Of a stretch of DNA of 64,000 nt, positions 34,996-42,934 are shown in pieces (within the stretch, counting starts at the first letter, position 1; each line of letters begins with the position of its first letter). Under the pieces are notes generated by a model that was not told the origin of the DNA, made no database searches, and saw only the letters and a program-made list of their open reading frames with translations. Both the position numbers and the translations under genes were made by a program. Origin of the DNA: CAKRJP01 sp963634745 (lineage in GTDB: Bacteria; Bacillota; Clostridia; Lachnospirales; Lachnospiraceae); contig CAVHCX010000001.1 of the NCBI GenBank assembly GCA_963634745.1, positions 62,001 to 126,000 on the forward strand. Direction: 5' to 3'.

Positions 34996-35698
34996 ATTTA
35001 AGAAAAACGGAAGCACGAAATTTATCGGGCACCTGGATGTGATGCGTTATTTTCAAAAAGCCATGCGAAGGGCAGAAATTCCCATCGCTTTTACCAAGGG
35101 ATTTAGCCCTCATATGATTATGTCCTTTGCCCAGCCTCTGGGAATCGGCCTTACCAGTGACGGAGAATATTTTGATATTGAGCTGGAGAAATATATTGAC
35201 CCGAAAGATGCGATTTTAAGATTAAATAAGACTATGGCAGAAGGCATGGAAGTTACAAACTTTGTTTATATTTCCGATGAGAAGAAGCTAAGCGGAATGA
35301 CCATTACAGCGGCAGCAGATTATCATGTCTATCCTTTACTTTCTTTGAAAAGCTCAGAGGACCATCTGGAAATTCCGGAAGAATGGCTGGGGAAAATAGC
35401 TGATTTTATGGACCAGGAAGAAATTATTGTTTTAAAGAAGACAAAAAAGAGCGAAAGAGAAGTCAATATCCGCCCCATGATTTATGATATGAGACTTGAT
35501 GGGGATGCGATTTATTTATTTCTGGCTACCGGAAGCGAACAAAACCTAAAACCGGACCTTGTAATGGAAACATTTTTACATTATATCGGAGAAGAAATTC
35601 CTATGCACTATCATAGACTGGATGTCTATGCAAAAAATAAAGAGGGAGACCTTTATCCTTTGGATTCTTTTGTGGAGGAAGTAAAGCAAGATGAGTAA
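34979..35698 (+). CDS. TIGR03936-type (DUF2344) radical-SAM-associated protein
   Basis: The 239-residue protein shows the family opening KARIKFKKNGSTKFIGHLDV followed by RRAEIPIAFTKGFSPHMIMSFA. I place the start at TTG 34979 or GTG 34976, because AGAGGGGGG ends 4-7 bases before and family members begin there; an ATG at 34949 would put the SD inside the gene. It overlaps the preceding radical-SAM gene and is presumably its partner. Function not established. Confidence 0.85.
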   Translation: MKARIKFKKNGSTKFIGHLDVMRYFQKAMRRAEIPIAFTKGFSPHMIMSFAQPLGIGLTSDGEYFDIELEKYIDPKDAILRLNKTMAEGMEVTNFVYISDEKKLSGMTITAAADYHVYPLLSLKSSEDHLEIPEEWLGKIADFMDQEEIIVLKKTKKSEREVNIRPMIYDMRLDGDAIYLFLATGSEQNLKPDLVMETFLHYIGEEIPMHYHRLDVYAKNKEGDLYPLDSFVEEVKQDE

Positions 35699-36170
35699 GA
35701 AAGAAGTCAAAACAAATGCTATGCGAATCCTAGATCGCATGAAAATTCCTTATGAATATGAAACCTATGAATGCGATGAATTTACCGATGGAATCGAGAC
35801 CGCTGATAAATTGGGATATGATCACAAGTTGGTCTTTAAGACCTTGGTAACCACAGGAAAAAGCGGAGAACACTATGTCTTTGTGATTCCCATTGAGGAG
35901 GAGATTGATTTTAAAAAGGCTGCCAAGGTGGTAGGAGAAAAATCTTTGGAAATGCTTCCTCTAAAGGAGCTTACAAAGACCACCGGATATGTGCGCGGTG
36001 GATGCACATCGATTGGTATGAAGAAAAACTTTCCAACCATTATTCACGAATCAGCGGAAGCCTTAGAATATATGCATATAAGCGGAGGAAAGCTTGGAAT
36101 GCAATTAAAGCTTGCCCCAGCAGACCTATTGAAGGCTGCAAATGGTAAATTTGCTGATGTTATCAAGTAA
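35691..36170 (+). CDS. ybaK: Cys-tRNA(Pro)/Cys-tRNA(Cys) deacylase YbaK/EbsC family
   Basis: Trans-editing factor of 159 residues that would hydrolyse Cys mischarged onto tRNA-Pro. Visible family segments are RILDRMKIPYEYETYE, GYDHKLVFKTLVT, and GYVRGGCTSIGMKKNFP, which belongs to the aminoacyl-binding pocket. The start overlaps the previous stop by 8 bases, so it is translated from the radical-SAM transcript. Confidence 0.92.
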   Translation: MSKKEVKTNAMRILDRMKIPYEYETYECDEFTDGIETADKLGYDHKLVFKTLVTTGKSGEHYVFVIPIEEEIDFKKAAKVVGEKSLEMLPLKELTKTTGYVRGGCTSIGMKKNFPTIIHESAEALEYMHISGGKLGMQLKLAPADLLKAANGKFADVIK

Positions 36171-36200
36171 TCCCTTGGAAAATTCCGTAAGAAAATAGGA

Positions 36201-36229
36201 TTGATGAATAGGGAAAAATAGTATATCAT
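36201..36229 (+). promoter_or_regulatory. Candidate lysC promoter
   Basis: TTGATG at 36201-36206 and TATCAT at 36224-36229, spacer 17 bases. No lysine riboswitch is apparent in the short leader. Confidence 0.5.
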
Positions 36230-36282
36230 ACAAAGCAGGTTTGAAATACCTACTTATGATTGGTAGATGAAGGAGTAGAAAG

Positions 36283-37602
36283 ATGAGTAAAGTTGTAAAA
36301 TTCGGCGGTAGCTCTTTGGCAAGTGCAAAGCAGTTTCAGAAAGTCGGCAGGATCATTAAAAGTGATGCCTCCAGAAGATATGTAGTACCTTCCGCACCCG
36401 GAAAACGTTTTTCGGAGGATACCAAGGTTACCGATATGTTATATAGTTGCTATGGTCTTGCTTTACAGGGAAGAGATTTTACTAAGGAATTAACAGCTAT
36501 TAAGGCCAGATATGATGAGATTATTGAAGGCTTAGGACTCACTATTACTTTAGATAGCGAATTTAAAACCATCAGTGAGAATTTCTGTGGTAAGGTCGGC
36601 AGAGACTATGCAGCATCCAGAGGAGAGTACTTAAATGGTATTCTTATGGCAAATTATTTGGGATTTGAATTTGTAGATGCAGCGGACTATATCAAATTCG
36701 ATGAAGCAGGAAATTTTGACGCTGTTACAACCCACCAACTTCTGTCTGCAAAGCTTGCAGAAACAGAAACGGCTGTCATTCCCGGATTTTATGGATCTAC
36801 ACCGGACGGCAAAGTTAAGACTTTCTCCCGCGGCGGTTCCGATGTAACCGGATCTATTGTTGCCAAGGCTGTCCATGCAGATATGTATGAAAACTGGACC
36901 GATGTATCCGGTTTCTTGATTGCAGATCCAAGAATTATCAAAAATCCTAAGGCCATTGATACGATCACCTACCGTGAGCTTCGAGAGTTATCTTATATGG
37001 GAGCTTCTGTTCTTCACGAGGATGCTATTTTCCCGGTACGTAAAGAAGGAATCCCGATTAATATCCGCAATACCAATGCACCGGAAGACAAGGGAACCTT
37101 GATCGTTGAGGATACTTGCAGAAAACCTAGATTTGTAATTACTGGAATTGCAGGAAAGAAGGACTTTGCTTCTATCACTATAGAGAAGGCTATGATGAAC
37201 TCTGAGATTGGTTTCTGTAAGCGGGTATTGGAAGTATTTGACGAGAATCATATTTCAATCGAACATATGCCTTCCGGAATTGATACCATGACAATTTTTG
37301 TTCATCAGGATGAATTTGAGGAGAAGGAGCAGGATGTGATCGCAGGAATCCATCGTGCGGTAGAACCTGATTTTTTGGAGCTTGAGTCTGATCTGGCCTT
37401 GATCGCAGTTGTAGGACGTGGAATGAGAGCTACCAGAGGAACCTCCGGACGTATTTTCTCAGCCCTTGCCCATGCAAATGTAAATGTAAAGATGATCGAT
37501 CAGGGATCTAGTGAGCTTAATATTATCATTGGTGTAAGAAATCACGACTTTGATAATGCCATCAAGGCCATTTATGATATTTTCGTAAATATCATGTTGT
37601 AA
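36283..37602 (+). CDS. lysC: Aspartate kinase
   Basis: Phosphorylates aspartate, the first step towards lysine, threonine and methionine. The 439-residue protein starts VVKFGGSSLASAKQF and shows FSRGGSDVTGSIVA and the WTDVSGFLIADPR kinase segment. Two C-terminal ACT repeats lie from about residue 285 to the end, which imply allosteric control by an end-product amino acid. No homoserine-dehydrogenase fusion is present. It stands alone between ybaK and the L21 leader. Its terminator loop contains the next gene's -35. Confidence 0.94.
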   Translation: MSKVVKFGGSSLASAKQFQKVGRIIKSDASRRYVVPSAPGKRFSEDTKVTDMLYSCYGLALQGRDFTKELTAIKARYDEIIEGLGLTITLDSEFKTISENFCGKVGRDYAASRGEYLNGILMANYLGFEFVDAADYIKFDEAGNFDAVTTHQLLSAKLAETETAVIPGFYGSTPDGKVKTFSRGGSDVTGSIVAKAVHADMYENWTDVSGFLIADPRIIKNPKAIDTITYRELRELSYMGASVLHEDAIFPVRKEGIPINIRNTNAPEDKGTLIVEDTCRKPRFVITGIAGKKDFASITIEKAMMNSEIGFCKRVLEVFDENHISIEHMPSGIDTMTIFVHQDEFEEKEQDVIAGIHRAVEPDFLELESDLALIAVVGRGMRATRGTSGRIFSALAHANVNVKMIDQGSSELNIIIGVRNHDFDNAIKAIYDIFVNIML

Positions 37603-37640
37603 AGAGATATAAAAAATCCAAGAAAATATTAGAAAATGTG

Positions 37641-37679
37641 CAAGAACCCATTGACCTAGATGGGTTCTTGTGTTATTAT
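37641..37679 (+). terminator. lysC terminator containing the rplU promoter
   Basis: CAAGAACCCA (37641-37650) and TGGGTTCTTG (37661-37670) form a perfect stem. The 10-nt loop begins TTGACC (37651-37656), a -35 element with TATTAT at 37674-37679, spacer 17. The tail TGTTATTAT is only moderately T-rich. Confidence 0.65.
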
Positions 37680-37683
37680 CTGA

Positions 37684-37757
37684 GAGTATGCCGCACAGCG
37701 AGGTGATAAGTTCGTAATATTACGACACCGAAGCTGGCGAGTAATGATAATAGGAGG
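37684..37757 (+). ncRNA. Ribosomal protein L21 leader
   Basis: The segment with GCCGCACAGCGAGGTGATAA and CGACACCGAAGCTGGCGAG matches the L21 leader RNA of Firmicutes (L21_leader class), located directly before rplU. It is thought to let L21 bind and control its own operon. Confidence 0.85.
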
Positions 37758-37763
37758 TGCCAT

Positions 37764-38072
37764 ATGTACGCAATTATAGCAACAGGTGGTAAACAGTACA
37801 AAGTAGCCGAAGGCGATATCATTAGAGTAGAAAAGCTTGGTGTAGAAGCCGGAGAGACTTATACATTCGACCAGGTGCTTGCAGTAAGTGACAACGGATT
37901 AAAGGTTGGTAACCCTACAGTTGAGGGTGCAACAGTTGAGGCTTCTGTAGTTGAGAACGGTAAAGCAAAGAAAGTTATCGTTTACAAGTACAAGAGAAAG
38001 ACTGGATACCACAAGAAGAACGGTCACAGACAGCAGTATACAGCAGTTAAGATCGAAAAGATTAATGCATAA
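37764..38072 (+). CDS. rplU: 50S ribosomal protein L21 (bL21)
   Basis: Ribosomal protein of 102 residues starting MYAIIATGGKQYKVAEGD, with the C-terminal KRKTGYHKKNGHRQQYT basic motif. SD AGGAGGTG is strong and codon usage is biased. First gene of rplU-prp-rpmA, behind the L21 leader. Confidence 0.98.
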   Translation: MYAIIATGGKQYKVAEGDIIRVEKLGVEAGETYTFDQVLAVSDNGLKVGNPTVEGATVEASVVENGKAKKVIVYKYKRKTGYHKKNGHRQQYTAVKIEKINA

Positions 38073-38087
38073 TTTGGAGTATATCCA

Positions 38088-38429
38088 ATGATTCAGATTA
38101 CCATATTTCAAAACCATAAGAAGGAATGTATGGGGTTTCAGACTGCCGGACATGCAGGATATGCAGATTCGGGTCAGGATATTGTATGTGCAGCGGTTTC
38201 TGTTTTGATGATCAATACCATCAACGCCATCGACGCATTTACATCTGACGAAGTTTCTTGTTCTTCTGATGAGGAGGAAGGAATTCTGGTCTGTCATCTG
38301 ACTGATCATCCATCGAAGGATACCAATCTTTTGATGAATACAATGCTTCTTGGTTTACAGGAGATGGCCTCTGATGAAAACTACGCAGAATACATGAAAT
38401 TATCATTCGAGGAGGTGCAAGAACCATGA
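38088..38429 (+). CDS. prp: Ribosomal-processing cysteine protease Prp
   Basis: Cysteine protease that removes the N-terminal extension of L27 before it enters the ribosome. The 113-residue protein has the catalytic His in GFQTAGHAGYADSGQDIVCA (His22 with Cys34 by alignment to the family). Its stop overlaps the rpmA start. The L27 in this window carries the expected cleavage sequence, so enzyme and substrate are neighbours. Confidence 0.93.
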   Translation: MIQITIFQNHKKECMGFQTAGHAGYADSGQDIVCAAVSVLMINTINAIDAFTSDEVSCSSDEEEGILVCHLTDHPSKDTNLLMNTMLLGLQEMASDENYAEYMKLSFEEVQEP

Positions 38430-38710
38430 TGAAATTAAACCTTCAGTTTTTTGCTCATAAGAAAGGTGTAGGTTCTACTAAGAACGGTAGAGATTCTGAG
38501 TCTAAGAGACTTGGCGCTAAGAGAGCAGACGGACAGTTTGTTAAGGCTGGTAACATTCTTTACAGACAGCGCGGAACTAGAATTCACCCAGGCGTTAACG
38601 TTGGTCGTGGCGGAGATGATACATTATTCGCACTTGTTGACGGCGTTGTTAAGTTTGAGAGAAAAGGTAGAGATAAGAAGCAGGTTTCTATCTACCCAGT
38701 CGCTGAGTAA
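38426..38710 (+). CDS. rpmA: 50S ribosomal protein L27 (bL27)
   Basis: Ribosomal protein of 94 residues near the peptidyl-transferase centre. The N-terminus MMKLNLQFFAHKKGVGSTKN contains the Prp site LNLQFFAHKKG, cut after FF in the family. SD GGAGGTG lies 8 bases before the ATG at 38426; the ATG at 38429 is also possible. It overlaps the prp stop. Confidence 0.97.
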   Translation: MMKLNLQFFAHKKGVGSTKNGRDSESKRLGAKRADGQFVKAGNILYRQRGTRIHPGVNVGRGGDDTLFALVDGVVKFERKGRDKKQVSIYPVAE

Positions 38711-38726
38711 TAAGTAGAATGTTTTT

Positions 38727-38773
38727 AAGGTGCTGCAATGTAACTGAGAACCAGTTATATGCAGTACCTTTTT
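38727..38773 (+). terminator. Terminator after rpmA
   Basis: AAGGTGCTGCA and TGCAGTACCTT (one G-T wobble) enclose an inner AACTG/CAGTT stem and are followed by TTTTTG. A further small hairpin (38793-38816) lies before obgE. Confidence 0.8.
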
Positions 38774-38893
38774 GTTTATTTAATTTATTTGTGTCAAGGG
38801 CAAAAGCCTTGGACATTATTTAATTTGTTTCCATATATGATGAGAGGGTAGATTTACCTTCTAGGATTCCATACATAGGAAAGGATGAAAAAT

Positions 38894-40180
38894 ATGTTTG
38901 CAGATAGAGCGAAAATTTATATTCGATCCGGTAAAGGCGGCGACGGCCATGTGAGCTTTCGCCGAGAATTATACGTGCCAAACGGAGGACCGGACGGCGG
39001 AGATGGTGGCCGAGGCGGTGATGTGATCTTTGAGGTGGACAAGGGCCTTAATACCCTGCAGGACTTCCGTCACAAACGCAAATTTACGGCCAAGGACGGA
39101 GAACCCGGTGGCAAGAAGCGCTGCCATGGGAAAGACGCAGAAGACATTATCTTAAAAGTACCGGAAGGAACTGTAATTAAAGAAGCAGAATCCGGAAAAG
39201 TCATTGCAGATATGTCAGGCGAAAATCAAAGACAGGTGATCTTAAAAGGCGGCAAGGGTGGTCTGGGAAACCAGCATTTTGCCACATCAACCATGCAGAT
39301 TCCAAAATATGCCCAGCCGGGACAGCCTTCCAAGGAGCTTTGGGTTTGTTTGGAACTTAAGGTCATTGCGGATATAGGTTTGGTAGGATTTCCAAATGTA
39401 GGTAAGTCTACCTTGCTTTCCAGGGTTTCTAATGCCCAGCCAAAGATCGCAAACTATCACTTTACCACCTTAAATCCCAATCTTGGAGTGGTGGATTTAG
39501 ATGGAGGCCAGGGATTTGTAATGGCTGATATTCCGGGACTTATCGAGGGAGCTTCTGAGGGAATCGGCTTAGGTTATGAGTTCCTTAGACACATTGAGCG
39601 CACCAAGCTTATGATTCATGTGGTAGATGCCGCAGGAACCGAGGGACGTGATCCGGTGGAGGATATTCATAAGATTAATGCGGAGCTTGAGGCCTATAAT
39701 CCAGAGATTGCTAAAAGGCCACAGGTCATTGCAGCCAATAAAATCGATGCAATTTATCAGGATGGAGAAACTGACCCTATTCAGGCTTTGAAGGATGAAT
39801 TCGAACCCTTGGGCGTCAAGGTATTTCCTATTTCCGGTGTAACCGGACAGGGCATCAAGGAACTCTTATATTATGTTTCAGAGGAGCTTTCTAAGTTAGA
39901 CCAGACTCCTATTGTCTTTGAGCAGGAATATTTCCCGGAAGAAGAGCTTTTATACGAGGATCTTCCGTTTACAGTAGAAAAAGACGGAGATATGTATGTA
40001 GTCGAGGGCCCACGAATCGAGAAGATGCTGGGATATACCAATTTAGATTCCGAAAAAGGATTTGCATTCTTCCAGAAATTCTTAAAAGAAACCGGAATTT
40101 TGCAGCAGCTTGAGGATGCCGGAATCGAAGAAGGCGACACCGTTTGTATGTACGACCTACAGTTTGATTATTATAAATAA
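38894..40180 (+). CDS. obgE: GTPase Obg/CgtA
   Basis: Ribosome-associated GTPase of 428 residues. It has the glycine-rich Obg fold (MFADRAKIYIRSGKGGDGHVSF, about 1-158) and the GTPase domain with P-loop GFPNVGKSTL near 165. A C-terminal OCT domain (ending KEFL-type; EGPRIEKMLGYTN) begins around 350. I start at ATG 38894 because the ATG at 38885 touches the AAGGA SD. Leads the obgE-yhbY-nadD-yqeK-rsfS run. Confidence 0.96.
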   Translation: MFADRAKIYIRSGKGGDGHVSFRRELYVPNGGPDGGDGGRGGDVIFEVDKGLNTLQDFRHKRKFTAKDGEPGGKKRCHGKDAEDIILKVPEGTVIKEAESGKVIADMSGENQRQVILKGGKGGLGNQHFATSTMQIPKYAQPGQPSKELWVCLELKVIADIGLVGFPNVGKSTLLSRVSNAQPKIANYHFTTLNPNLGVVDLDGGQGFVMADIPGLIEGASEGIGLGYEFLRHIERTKLMIHVVDAAGTEGRDPVEDIHKINAELEAYNPEIAKRPQVIAANKIDAIYQDGETDPIQALKDEFEPLGVKVFPISGVTGQGIKELLYYVSEELSKLDQTPIVFEQEYFPEEELLYEDLPFTVEKDGDMYVVEGPRIEKMLGYTNLDSEKGFAFFQKFLKETGILQQLEDAGIEEGDTVCMYDLQFDYYK

Positions 40181-40191
40181 GGAGCAAATAT

Positions 40192-40482
40192 ATGACTACG
40201 AAACAGAGAGCTTATTTAAAAAGCCTTGCAATGACCATGGATCCTATTTTCCAGGTAGGAAAGCATAGTCTTACTCCGGAGCTTACAAATGCCATTTCAG
40301 AGGCCTTGGAGGCAAGAGAATTAATTAAAATCAGTGTATTAAAAAATTGTATCGATGACCCCAAAGAGATTGCAGCCCTGATGGCCGAGCGCACCCGTTC
40401 TCAGGTCGTCCAGGTGATTGGAAAGAAGATTATTCTCTATAAAGAAGGTAAGGATAAGAACAAAAAAATTGTATTACCTTAA
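40192..40482 (+). CDS. yhbY: YhbY family CRM-domain RNA-binding protein
   Basis: The 96-residue protein consists of a single CRM domain: LKSLAMTMDPIFQVGKHSLT, then ALEARELIKISVLKNC, and QVIGKKIILYKEG. Family members bind pre-50S particles. An AAGGAG SD lies close to the obgE stop, 11 bases before the ATG, so the pair is coupled. Confidence 0.94.
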   Translation: MTTKQRAYLKSLAMTMDPIFQVGKHSLTPELTNAISEALEARELIKISVLKNCIDDPKEIAALMAERTRSQVVQVIGKKIILYKEGKDKNKKIVLP

Positions 40483-40503
40483 GCTTTTTTATTAGGAGAA
40501 AGC

Positions 40504-41169
40504 TTGCGAGAAGACAAAGCCTGCGAGAAGACAATGACTATGAAAAAGAAGAAAATCGGAATTATGGGAGGAACCTTTGATCCCATTCATAATGGCCATA
40601 TGATGTTGGCAGAATATGCCTATAAAAGCTTTGAACTGGATGAGGTCTGGTTTATGCCCAACGGACAGCCACCCCACAAGGATCCGGATGCTATAGAAAC
40701 AACAGGAAAAGAGCGCCTGGATATGGTAAAGCTGGCGATCAGTTCTTATAAGGAATATCGATTAGAACCCTATGAGGTGCTTCAGGAGAAAACCTGCTGC
40801 ACCTACAGTACCATGGAGCATTTTAAGGAAAGCTACCCGGAATATGATTTTTATTTTATTATTGGGGCAGATTCCCTTCAAATGCTGGATACCTGGGTAC
40901 ATCCGGAGCGAATTTTTCCTACCTGCACCTTAGTGGCAACTTGCAGGGATGATATGAATACCCAAAAGGCTATAGAAGATCGGATTCAGGAATTAAAAGC
41001 AAATTATCAAGAGGTGGATATTCAATTTATGAAAACCCCCATGATTCCTCTTTCTTCCAGTGAGCTTCGTAAGAAACTCAAAAATCGGATGTCGGTAGAG
41101 AAGGATCTTCCCAAATCGGTTTATGAATATATCATGGAGCATAAATTGTATGGACGAAAAATTAAATAA
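40504..41169 (+). CDS. nadD: Nicotinate-nucleotide adenylyltransferase
   Basis: Makes deamido-NAD from nicotinate mononucleotide and ATP. The nucleotidyltransferase signature GGTFDPIHNGH is near the N-terminus and the SSSELRKKL motif (ISST-like) near the C-terminus. The start is uncertain. TTG 40504 has a perfect AGGAGA SD (40494-40499) and would give 221 residues. ATG 40534 or 40540 would match family length but has only a weak SD. A 13-bp duplication covers this region. yqeK overlaps the end. Confidence 0.93.
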   Translation: MREDKACEKTMTMKKKKIGIMGGTFDPIHNGHMMLAEYAYKSFELDEVWFMPNGQPPHKDPDAIETTGKERLDMVKLAISSYKEYRLEPYEVLQEKTCCTYSTMEHFKESYPEYDFYFIIGADSLQMLDTWVHPERIFPTCTLVATCRDDMNTQKAIEDRIQELKANYQEVDIQFMKTPMIPLSSSELRKKLKNRMSVEKDLPKSVYEYIMEHKLYGRKIK

Positions 41170-41740
41170 TATACGCAAAGCATTATATAAGGAATTGGAT
41201 AAGGATCGATTTTATCATACCATGGGAGTGATGTATACGGCAGCCTCCATGGCTATGAGTCATGATGTAGACATAGAGAAGGCCTTGTATGCAGGCCTCC
41301 TGCATGACTGTGCCAAGTGCATTCCCGATATCAATAAGTTAAAGCTTGCAAAAAAATACGGCCTTAAGATCTCAAAAACAGAGGAATCCAATCCCGGACT
41401 ACTTCATGCAAAATTAGGTGCCTATCTAGCCAGGGAAAAATATAAAATAAAAGATCAAGATATTATAAATGCAATTGCCAGCCATACCACAGGGCGGCCG
41501 GATATGTCACCTTTGGAGAAAATTGTTTACATTGCAGATTATATCGAGCCCGGAAGAAAGCCCTTGCCTAATATGCCGGAGGTTCGGCCCCTGGCTTTTC
41601 GTGATCTGGACTTATGTTTATATCGAATATTAGAGGATTCTGTAAAGTATTTGGAAAGCTCTAATAAGGCAATTGATCCTACTACCAAGGAAACCTATCT
41701 TTACTATAAGGAAAGAATGGAGAAAGTGAGAAATCTATGA
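41150..41740 (+). CDS. yqeK: HD-domain Ap4A hydrolase YqeK
   Basis: HD-superfamily phosphohydrolase of 196 residues. Metal ligands are visible in HTMGVMYTA (His), LLHDCAK (HD pair) and ASHTTGRPDMS (His), then IVYIADYIEPGR. Family members cut symmetrical Ap4A to ADP. I start at ATG 41150, which overlaps nadD by 20 bases; the longer reading from 41123 lacks an SD. rsfS starts on the overlapping ATGA. Confidence 0.92.
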   Translation: MDEKLNNIRKALYKELDKDRFYHTMGVMYTAASMAMSHDVDIEKALYAGLLHDCAKCIPDINKLKLAKKYGLKISKTEESNPGLLHAKLGAYLAREKYKIKDQDIINAIASHTTGRPDMSPLEKIVYIADYIEPGRKPLPNMPEVRPLAFRDLDLCLYRILEDSVKYLESSNKAIDPTTKETYLYYKERMEKVRNL

Positions 41741-42087
41741 GTCAAATAAAGGAAATGGTTAAAACAGCCTATAAGGCCCTGGATGAAAAGAAGGCTAATG
41801 ATATTGTCATCCTAGATATTGCTGAGATATCTACCTTAGCAGATTATTTCGTGATCTGTGACGGAAGTAACGACAGTCAGGTACATGCTTTGACAGATAA
41901 TGTTGAGGAAAAAATGCATGAGGCCGGATACCATCAGGAAAGACGAGAAGGCCACAGAAGCAGTTCTTGGATCCTTTTAGATTATGAAGATGTGATCGTA
42001 CATATCTTCGACCGGGAAAATCGTGAATTTTACAATTTGGAACGTATTTGGAGAGATGCAAAGCAAATTAAAATCGAGGACCTCTAG
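41737..42087 (+). CDS. rsfS: Ribosomal silencing factor RsfS
   Basis: Binds L14 on the large subunit and blocks subunit joining when nutrients are short. The 116-residue protein has the RsfS signature DIVILDIAEISTLADYFVICDGS and DYEDVIVHIFDRENREFYNLERIW. The ATGA overlap with yqeK shows coupling. The stop codon lies in the loop of the terminator that follows. The LCP-type gene often found between yqeK and rsfS is absent. Confidence 0.95.
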   Translation: MSQIKEMVKTAYKALDEKKANDIVILDIAEISTLADYFVICDGSNDSQVHALTDNVEEKMHEAGYHQERREGHRSSSWILLDYEDVIVHIFDRENREFYNLERIWRDAKQIKIEDL

Positions 42088-42108
42088 AAAGAGGATCCTC
42101 GATTTTTT
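42072..42108. terminator. Terminator between rsfS and lexA
   Basis: AATCGAGGA pairs with TCCTCGATT, with an inner CCTC/GAGG stem and the rsfS stop in the loop, then a T-run. It also fits the convergent lexA end. Confidence 0.85.
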
Positions 42109-42117
42109 TGTCCTATA

Positions 42118-42729
42118 TTAGAATAAGCGAAAGACTCCACGAACTTTTCCTAAGATGGAACAATCCTTTACAATAATAGGGTCCATGGTATCATTCTCCG
42201 GTTGCAGGCGGATATGGCCATCTTCTTTATAGAAACGCTTAACGGTAGCTCCGTCCTCAATCATAGCTACAATAATCTCTCCGTTGTGAGCCGTATTACA
42301 GGCCTCCACCAAGACCAGATCTCCATCCAAAATCCCGGCATCTACCATACTTTCCCCGTGGACGCGGAGAAGATAAGCCTGGTTCTTTGTCACATATTCA
42401 GCTGGGAAGGGAATATATTCCTGGATATTCTGTTCTGCTAAAATAGGTTCTCCGGCAGCGACCTGACCTAGGACAGGAATGCTGATCATCTCTCTGCGGA
42501 TCATATTAAAGGAATCATCTAGGATCTCAATGGCTCTTGGCTTTGTGGGATCTCTTTTAATATATCCATTCTTCTCAAGAGTCTCTAGATGGGAGTGAAC
42601 AGAGGAAGTAGACTTTAAATGTACAGCGGAACAGATATCTCGAACTGATGGGGGAAATCCTCGCTCTACAATCTGTGATTTAATATATTCTAAAATTTCT
42701 TGTTGCTTATCGCTGATCTTACCAGGCAT
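42118..42729 (-). CDS. lexA: LexA SOS repressor
   Basis: Transcriptional repressor of the SOS regulon that cuts itself when RecA is activated. The 203-residue protein has an N-terminal winged helix (about 1-65; GFPPSVRDIC, STSSVHSHLETLEKNGY), the scissile Ala92-Gly93 in QVAAGEP, and the Ser127 (HGESMVDAG) / Lys164 (ATVKRFYK) dyad. It diverges from the YneA-like gene, and the shared gap holds multiple LexA-box-like sites, which implies autoregulation. SD AGGAGG lies 8 bases from the ATG. Confidence 0.97.
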   Translation of the reverse strand: MPGKISDKQQEILEYIKSQIVERGFPPSVRDICSAVHLKSTSSVHSHLETLEKNGYIKRDPTKPRAIEILDDSFNMIRREMISIPVLGQVAAGEPILAEQNIQEYIPFPAEYVTKNQAYLLRVHGESMVDAGILDGDLVLVEACNTAHNGEIIVAMIEDGATVKRFYKEDGHIRLQPENDTMDPIIVKDCSILGKVRGVFRLF

Positions 42730-42771
42730 AAGAACCTCCTTGCTTAGTTGCTATGCTTCTTTCATGAATTT

Positions 42772-42800
42772 ATTCTAGCATAGGAAAAATCAAAAGGCAA
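42772..42800 (-). promoter_or_regulatory. Candidate lexA promoter
   Basis: On the minus strand TTGCCT (42800-42795) and TAGAAT (42777-42772), spacer 17 bases. The -35 touches the LexA-like site at 42799-42810. Confidence 0.65.
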
Positions 42801-42824
42801 ACAAATGTTTAGAAAATATGTTCG
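42798..42824. promoter_or_regulatory. Two LexA-box-like operators on the lexA side
   Basis: AAACAAATGTTT (42799-42810) and AGAAAATATGTTCG (42811-42824). The second differs at one base from AGAACATATGTTCG, a strong gram-positive LexA site. They lie at the lexA -35. Confidence 0.65.
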
Positions 42825-42842
42825 ATTTTTCTTCTTAATCCA

Positions 42843-42871
42843 TTGACAAACATTTGTTCGGATAATATAAT
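42843..42871 (+). promoter_or_regulatory. Consensus promoter for the YneA-like gene with embedded LexA box
   Basis: TTGACA at 42843-42848 and TATAAT at 42866-42871 with 17-base spacing are perfect sigma-A elements. The LexA-box-like CAAACATTTGTTCG (42847-42860) overlaps the -35 and spacer. Confidence 0.82.
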
Positions 42872-42882
42872 CTAATCAACAA

Positions 42883-42910
42883 AGAACAGATGTTCGCGAA
42901 CATGAGTTTG
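42883..42910. promoter_or_regulatory. Tandem LexA-box-like operators downstream of the yneA start site
   Basis: AGAACAGATGTTCG (42883-42896, one mismatch to a strong site) directly abuts CGAACATGAGTTTG (42897-42910, a weaker match to CGAAC-N4-GTTCG). Confidence 0.7.
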
Positions 42911-42934
42911 TATTAGAGCAGGAGGAGATCGTCA

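Noticed and set aside
34691..35113. 140-aa minus-strand open frame across the radical-SAM pair junction
   Set aside because: Composition is a codon shadow of the real genes on the plus strand, with no SD.
37899..38309. 136-aa minus-strand open frame over rplU-prp
   Set aside because: Antisense to two certain genes. Cys/Leu-rich low-quality composition.
40505..40534. Two copies of a 13-bp repeat as a CRISPR fragment
   Set aside because: Only two copies, 17-base period, lying over a gene start. No cas gene.
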